Assembly (NCBI RefSeq): GCF_030530745.1
Contig: NZ_JAUMUI010000002.1
Coordinates: forward strand, 3,729 to 67,728
Reading direction: 5' to 3'
DNA: 64,000 nt
Origin: Neisseria sp.
GTDB taxonomy: Bacteria > Pseudomonadota > Gammaproteobacteria > Burkholderiales > Neisseriaceae
The notes beneath the pieces are model-generated. The model saw only the letters and a list, made by a program, of their open reading frames with translations. It did not search any database and was not told the origin of the DNA. Of the stretch, positions 59,481-64,000 are shown in pieces (the stretch's first letter is position 1; every line of letters begins with the position of its first letter). Both the position numbers and the translations under genes were made by a program.

Positions 59481-60251
59481 TTATTCAGAACCATCAATAA
59501 GGTTTTTAGGTGCGAAACGCTGCAAGTATCGGTCGTTGAGCCGGGTGATGTCCATCAGGATCAGCACGTCTGCGCAGTTGAAGCCTTCATCCACGCACGG
59601 CTCGCCGCAAAACCAGGCGCCGGCTTTGAGATAACCTTTGATCAGCGACGGACATTCAGGATCCGCTACAGGGGTAAGCACATTCCATTTCAGCGGATTG
59701 AGCGGGCGCACGCGCCATTGTTCGGGCGCCAGGTGTTTTTCTTTCAGCGCATGATACAGCCCGGCCGCTTCATGGCCGCCGTCGGCGGTGCTGATGCTGC
59801 CGCAGCCTATCATAAAGCGCAGGTTTTCGTCGCGCATAAATTTCACAAGGCCCGTCCACAGCAGCATAATCAGGCCGCCGTTGCGGTAGGCGGGGTGGAT
59901 GCAGGCGCGGCCCAGCTCCACGGTTTGCGGCAGAATGTTTTGCAGCGGGGAGAGGTCGAATTCGTGTTCGCTGTACCACGAGCCGACGGCACGGGCGGTT
60001 TCTTCGGTAATCAGGCGGTAGCAGCCCACTACTTCGCCGGTGGCTTCGTCGAAAGCGAGCAGGTGGTGGCAGTGCCGGTCGTATTCGTCGGTATCCAAAC
60101 CGTTGCTGCTTTGGATATCTGCACCCAACTCGCCGGCGAACACTTGGTAGCGCAAGCGTTGCGCAGCTTCGATTTCCTGCCGGTTTTCGGCTAGGCGCAC
60201 GCTCAGGCCGATTTTGGGGCCGGTGGTGTTAAAACGGCTGGTTTGCGGCAT
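59481..60251 (-). CDS. GNAT-fold N-acyltransferase, OlsB-like (hemolysin/PF13444 family)
   Basis: 256 residues. The acetyltransferase-5 domain covers about residues 15-200: RLAENRQEIEAAQRLRYQVFAGELGA, DEYDRHCHHLLAFD, VELGRACIHPAYRNGG and FMIGCGSISTADG. OlsB enzymes join a 3-hydroxyacyl chain to the alpha-amino group of ornithine, the first step of ornithine lipid synthesis. The adjacent PlsC-like gene would then act as OlsA. The role is inferred from family and pairing; a hemolysin-type misannotation is common for this family. Confidence 0.75.
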   Translation of the reverse strand: MPQTSRFNTTGPKIGLSVRLAENRQEIEAAQRLRYQVFAGELGADIQSSNGLDTDEYDRHCHHLLAFDEATGEVVGCYRLITEETARAVGSWYSEHEFDLSPLQNILPQTVELGRACIHPAYRNGGLIMLLWTGLVKFMRDENLRFMIGCGSISTADGGHEAAGLYHALKEKHLAPEQWRVRPLNPLKWNVLTPVADPECPSLIKGYLKAGAWFCGEPCVDEGFNCADVLILMDITRLNDRYLQRFAPKNLIDGSE

Positions 60252-60520
60252 AAAAAAACCCGTATGGCAAAAATAAGGCGCAAAGTATAGCAGAGGGCAT
60301 AAATTAAGTAACCGATTAATTTAACCGTAAGGCCGGCATCTGTGGCGGCAACAACCGGCACAGAACCTGTTGTTTCTGCCGCCGATTGGTGCTATTTTCG
60401 CACTTCTTGGTGTTGCGCCGGTTTTTCCGCAGCCGTTTTACCGTACGGCAGGCGCGTTACCGGCAGCGCGTTTGGAAGAAAAACGCCGCCCGCAGGCTGT
60501 TTCAAAGGAGACCTTATTAA

Positions 60521-61741
60521 ATGGCAGTGAATTTAAAAGAAAAAAGTGCAGAAGAATTGCTCAGCGTCGACGGCGTACAAGTGTTCGTCGGCCGGGCGGG
60601 CGTGAAAAAACCCGACCACGACGACTTAACCCTGATTGTGCTCAACCGCAGCAATACCGTCGGCGCCGTGTTCACCCAAAACCGTTTCTGCGCCGCACCC
60701 GTTTATGTTGCCAAAGAACACCTGGCCAACGAGAACGGCATCCGCGCGCTGGTTATCAACACCGGCAACGCCAACGCCGGCACCGGCGCGCAAGGCCGCG
60801 AAGACGCGCTGGCCGTGTGTCGTGCCGCCGCAGAACAAGTCGGCTGCGCACCCGGACAAGTGCTGCCGTTTTCCACCGGCGTGATTCTCGAACCGCTGCC
60901 CGTACAGAAAATCACCGCCGCCCTGCCCGATGTGAAACCCGTGCACTGGGATCGCGCCGCCCGCGCCATCATGACTACCGACACCGTGCCCAAAGCCGCC
61001 AGCCGCGAAGGAAAAGTGGGCAACAGCCACACCGTGCGCGCCACCGGCATCGCCAAAGGCTCCGGCATGATCTGCCCCAACATGGCCACCATGCTCGGCT
61101 TCATCGTGTGCGACGCCAAAGTTTCCCAACCCGTTTTACAGATGCTCACGCAAGAAATAGCCGACTCATCGTTCAACGCCATCACCGTTGACGGCGACAC
61201 CAGCACCAACGACAGCTTCGTAGTGGTAGCCACCGGCAAAAACGGCCAAAACGAAATCGACAATATCGCCGACCCGCGCTACGACCAACTGAAAGCCCTG
61301 CTTGCCGGCCTCGCGCTCGAGCTGGCGCAGGCTATCGTGCGCGACGGCGAAGGCGCCACCAAGTTCATCACTATTCGGGTGGAAAACGCTGCCGGCCGCA
61401 CCGAAGCCCGCCAAGTTGCCTACGCCGTCGCCCACTCGCCTCTGGTGAAAACCGCCTTTTTCGCCTCCGATCCCAACCTCGGCCGCCTGCTCGCCGCCAT
61501 CGGCTATTCGGGGCTGGAAAATTTCGACACCGACAAAGTGCGCCTGTGGCTCGACGATGTTTTGGTTGCCGAAAACGGCGGCCGCGCCGCCGGCTACACT
61601 GAAGAACAGGGTCAGGCCGTGATGGACCGCGCCGAAATCACCGTGCGCATCGACTTGCAGCGCGGCCGCGGACACGCCGCCGTTTACACCTGCGATTTGT
61701 CGCACGAATATGTGTCGATTAATGCCGACTACCGCAGCTGA
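60521..61741 (+). CDS. argJ: Bifunctional ornithine acetyltransferase/N-acetylglutamate synthase
   Basis: 406 residues. The protein self-cleaves at the conserved Ala-Thr bond in [12 protein letters not shown], and the new N-terminal Thr is the nucleophile. Other signatures are [43 protein letters not shown] and [26 protein letters not shown]. It recycles acetyl groups in arginine synthesis and may also acetylate glutamate. AAAGGAG precedes the ATG. It converges on dsbD across a repeat element. Confidence 0.96.
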   Translation: MAVNLKEKSAEELLSVDGVQVFVGRAGVKKPDHDDLTLIVLNRSNTVGAVFTQNRFCAAPVYVAKEHLANENGIRALVINTGNANAGTGAQGREDALAVCRAAAEQVGCAPGQVLPFSTGVILEPLPVQKITAALPDVKPVHWDRAARAIMTTDTVPKAASREGKVGNSHTVRATGIAKGSGMICPNMATMLGFIVCDAKVSQPVLQMLTQEIADSSFNAITVDGDTSTNDSFVVVATGKNGQNEIDNIADPRYDQLKALLAGLALELAQAIVRDGEGATKFITIRVENAAGRTEARQVAYAVAHSPLVKTAFFASDPNLGRLLAAIGYSGLENFDTDKVRLWLDDVLVAENGGRAAGYTEEQGQAVMDRAEITVRIDLQRGRGHAAVYTCDLSHEYVSINADYRS

Positions 61742-61777
61742 TGCAAATCAAACCCATCGTGCCGAATGCTTGAAAAG

Positions 61778-61802
61778 CCGTCTGAAAAGGTTTTCAGACG
61801 GC
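61778..61802. terminator. DUS hairpin terminator after argJ
   Basis: GCCGTCTGAAAA (61778-61789) and complement (61791-61802) with a 1-nt loop. Confidence 0.7.
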
Positions 61803-61833
61803 CTATTTGTTATTTCCGGCCAAGCATAAGGCC

Positions 61834-61999
61834 AGGGTCTGTTGACAATTGACCGGCGAAGCGGTTTTTTGAGGCAAAAACCGCATATGCAAGGCAAAAA
61901 GCGCAGCAAGGTTGGACACCTTGCGGGCATTTTTAACGCCGCAGACGGGGATTTTTGACCAAAAACACCGCCGTTGCGTTGAATGTCGACAGACCCTAG
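61834..61999. mobile_element. 166-bp palindromic repeat element, copy D
   Basis: AGGGTCTGTTGACAATT at the left and TGTCGACAGACCCTAG at the right, exactly 166 bp, same orientation as copy C. The right CTAG edge supplies the dsbD stop codon (minus strand TAG at 61996-61998). Confidence 0.8.
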
Positions 62000-63786
62000 C
62001 GCTCATTCTGCCGGTACCACTCGATAAACGCATCGGGCTTCACAAATCCCAGCAGGGCTTCGCTGCGGCTGCCGTCGGCGCGCACAACAAACACACCGGG
62101 CGGCCCGAACAGGCCGTATTCTTTCAGCAGCGCCTGATGCTCGGGCGTGTTGGCGGTAACGTCGATTTGGAAAAAGCGTTCCATATCCACCGCTTCGTGC
62201 ACCTGCGGCTGGTTGAGCGTATAGGCCGCCATTTCTTTGCACGAGATACACCAGTCGGCATAAAAATCAAGCAGCACCGGCTTGGCGGGGTTTTGCTGCA
62301 AAGCCTGCTGCATGGCGGCTTTCAATTGCGCCGTATCGGTGTAAACCTGCCCGTGTGCGCCCTCCGATCCGGCCGCGGGCGGAATCAGGATGAGAAAATG
62401 GTGCAACGCGGTGGTTTGCCGGTTGGCACTCTGATAGGCGAACCACGAACCGCCCGCCAACAACAACGCCCCCAGCAGCACGCACACGCTTTTCAGACGG
62501 CCTGCCGTTTTCGGCACGTTGGCCAGCAGCAGGCCGGCGGGAATCACCATCAATAAAGTGTAAAGCGCGGCAACCAGCGGATAAGGCAGGAAAGGCGTGG
62601 CCAGATACACCGCCACTGCCAGCAGGATAAAGCCGAACGCATATTTGATGCCGTTCATCCACTCACCCGCTCTCGGCAGGATGTGGCCGCCGAACGTGCC
62701 CACGGCAACCAGCGGCACACCCGTACCGACGGCCAGCGCATACAATGCCAAACCGCCGAGGGCGGCATCGCCGGTTTGGCCGATATAGCCCAGAGCGAAC
62801 GCCAGTGGCGGTGCCACGCAGGGGCCGACAATCAGCGCGGAAAGCATACCCATCACAAACACCGAAGCGATTTTGCCGCCCGAAAGCCTGCTGCTTCGGT
62901 TTTGGAAATAGCCCTGCACCGAAGCGGGCAGCTGCACGGTAAACACGCCGAACATCGACAAGGCCAGCGCCACCATCACCGCCGCCGCCGCCAGCACCAC
63001 CCACGGCTGCTGCAGCCACACGGTCAAGAGCGCGCCCGTCAGACCCGCAACCACGCCCACGGCGGTATAAGTGAGCGCCAAGCCCTGCACATACACCATC
63101 GACAGCACAAACGCACGGCCCTTGCCGGTGTTTTTATCGCCCACCACAATGCCCGACACAATCGGCAGCAGCGGATACATACAGGCGGTAAAACTCAACC
63201 CCAGACCCGCGAGAAAAAACGCCAACAGATTGGCGTTCAAATTATCCCAAGAAAGTTTGAAGCCACCGTCGTCCGAACGTGCGGCGGGTTTTGATGCAGA
63301 ACCGTTTGGAGACGGCGCAGACTGTAGGAAAGGGTTGCTGCCGGTTGCCGCAGCGGGTTGATACAGCCCTTCGCCTTTAATCTCAAACGTGGTTTCGGTG
63401 GGCGGATAACACACACCCACCTCCGCACATCCTTGATAACGCAATGTTAATTTATAGTTTTGCACGCTCTTGGCATACGGCCAGTTGACTTGCGCCGCAC
63501 GGTGGTAAACCGTTTGCCGGCCGAAAAACTCGTCTTCTTTTTCCTCGCCCTTGCTGAATTTCGGCGCCGACAGCAAACCGGCCGGGTCGGTGTCGGCCAT
63601 CATTTTCGATTGATACAGGTAATAACCGTCGGCTACGGCAAACTGCACGTTGATGCCTTCTGCAGTGGCATTCACCTGCGGCACAAACGCCTCTTCGGGC
63701 GGCAGCAGCTTGGAAGCGTCGATTTCCGCGTGCGCCGCACCGCATAAAGAGAATAATGCAACCAGAAAATAAAGCAGTTTTTTCAT
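61996..63786 (-). CDS. dsbD: Thiol:disulfide interchange protein DsbD
   Basis: 596 residues from the ATG at 63786. A cleavable signal peptide ends at GAAHA. The periplasmic alpha domain has its Cys pair in GCAEVGVCYPP. Eight transmembrane helices carry the redox Cys in TACMYPLLP and GPCVAPPLAFALGY. The C-terminal gamma thioredoxin domain has DFYADWCISCKEM. It passes electrons from cytoplasmic thioredoxin to periplasmic DsbC/DsbG and cytochrome c maturation. Length is as in E. coli. Its stop codon lies in the edge of repeat copy D. Confidence 0.96.
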   Translation of the reverse strand: MKKLLYFLVALFSLCGAAHAEIDASKLLPPEEAFVPQVNATAEGINVQFAVADGYYLYQSKMMADTDPAGLLSAPKFSKGEEKEDEFFGRQTVYHRAAQVNWPYAKSVQNYKLTLRYQGCAEVGVCYPPTETTFEIKGEGLYQPAAATGSNPFLQSAPSPNGSASKPAARSDDGGFKLSWDNLNANLLAFFLAGLGLSFTACMYPLLPIVSGIVVGDKNTGKGRAFVLSMVYVQGLALTYTAVGVVAGLTGALLTVWLQQPWVVLAAAAVMVALALSMFGVFTVQLPASVQGYFQNRSSRLSGGKIASVFVMGMLSALIVGPCVAPPLAFALGYIGQTGDAALGGLALYALAVGTGVPLVAVGTFGGHILPRAGEWMNGIKYAFGFILLAVAVYLATPFLPYPLVAALYTLLMVIPAGLLLANVPKTAGRLKSVCVLLGALLLAGGSWFAYQSANRQTTALHHFLILIPPAAGSEGAHGQVYTDTAQLKAAMQQALQQNPAKPVLLDFYADWCISCKEMAAYTLNQPQVHEAVDMERFFQIDVTANTPEHQALLKEYGLFGPPGVFVVRADGSRSEALLGFVKPDAFIEWYRQNER

Positions 63787-63865
63787 CTTTTCTCCTTTCA
63801 GACGGTCTGAAAAACACATAGCCTTTCAGACGGCCTCATTCCCCTTTTCCTTACACGCCCGCGGC

Positions 63866-64000
63866 TCAATGTTTCATCACCTGCTGCAAAAACTGCTTCG
63901 CACGCTCATGCTTCGGGTTGGTGAAAAATTCTTCGGGTGCGCCCTCTTCGAGAATCTGCCCGTGGTCGATAAAAATCACGCGGTCGGCCACTTCGCGGGC
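63866..64000 (-). CDS. Amino-acid ABC transporter ATP-binding protein (3' end, partial)
   Basis: The final 44 residues of an ABC ATPase run in from the window edge: AREVADRVIFIDHGQILEEG just after the H-loop, then the polar-amino-acid signature PEEFFTNPKHERAKQFLQQV. This tail is typical of GlnQ/HisP/ArtP-type ATPases that import polar amino acids. The rest of the gene and its permease lie beyond the window, so the substrate cannot be assigned. A DUS lies between it and dsbD. Confidence 0.85.
   Translation of the reverse strand, partial: AREVADRVIFIDHGQILEEGAPEEFFTNPKHERAKQFLQQVMKH

Overview
The window is a betaproteobacterial chromosome segment from the Neisseriaceae, most likely a Neisseria species outside the meningococcus/gonococcus group. 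The 12-mer AGGCCGTCTGAA (the AG-DUS DNA uptake sequence) occurs throughout, very often as inverted pairs that double as terminators. Correia-type repeats, dRS3-like palindromes and several Neisseria-typical gene orders agree with this. No complete transposase gene and no CRISPR array was seen.

Layout. 0-5 kb: trpF, a candidate small RNA or attenuated leader, two tiny lipoproteins, a gluconate operon (gntP-gntK) and trkA. 5-12 kb: ileS, a dense cluster of nested repeats, rbsK, a small GNAT protein, a LexA-like S24 repressor with a divergent secreted peptide, and a thioredoxin-fold lipoprotein. 12-21 kb: methionine uptake (metN-metI, metQ) behind a leader with the layout of a transcription attenuator, then the fructose PTS operon (multiphosphoryl transfer protein, fruK, fruA). 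21-30 kb: replication and secretion core (dnaN-dnaA, then divergent rpmH-rnpA-yidD-yidC, gyrB). 30-45 kb: rsmJ, repeats, secA, a dciA-like gene, a class V aminotransferase, panD, kdsA, guaA, a cytochrome c' lipoprotein, an unusual Nramp-like transporter, a HerA-like ATPase, prfA, tRNA-Pro(GGG), and a MerR-like gene with ihfA.

45-52 kb: pheT and pheS are separated by about 3.5 kb of accessory genes. This is the classic pheS-pheT 'minimal mobile element' site of Neisseria. It carries a DpnI-like restriction enzyme for methylated GATC (drg/dpnC) with a DpnD-like partner, fused by overlap to the 5' three quarters of a dam methylase gene. It also holds an MNT/HEPN toxin-antitoxin pair, a frameshifted small membrane-protein gene and ogt. 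This stretch carries DNA uptake sequences of other dialects (AGGCTGCCTGAA and AGGCAGCCTGAA), which points to import from Kingella/Simonsiella-like relatives. 52-56 kb: an AT-rich region and a 1057-residue secreted-type protein with a BapA-like N-terminus and a right-handed beta-helix. 56-64 kb: cysS, obg, an acyltransferase pair resembling ornithine-lipid genes, argJ, dsbD and the end of an amino-acid ABC transporter ATPase.

The most interesting signals are: the dam/drg junction with foreign uptake-sequence dialects; a 166-bp palindromic element family whose CTAG edge supplies the stop codon of three neighbouring genes; a Correia element split by a second element with a visible target duplication; the metNI leader; the structured RNA at 783-903; and the BapA-like beta-helix protein.
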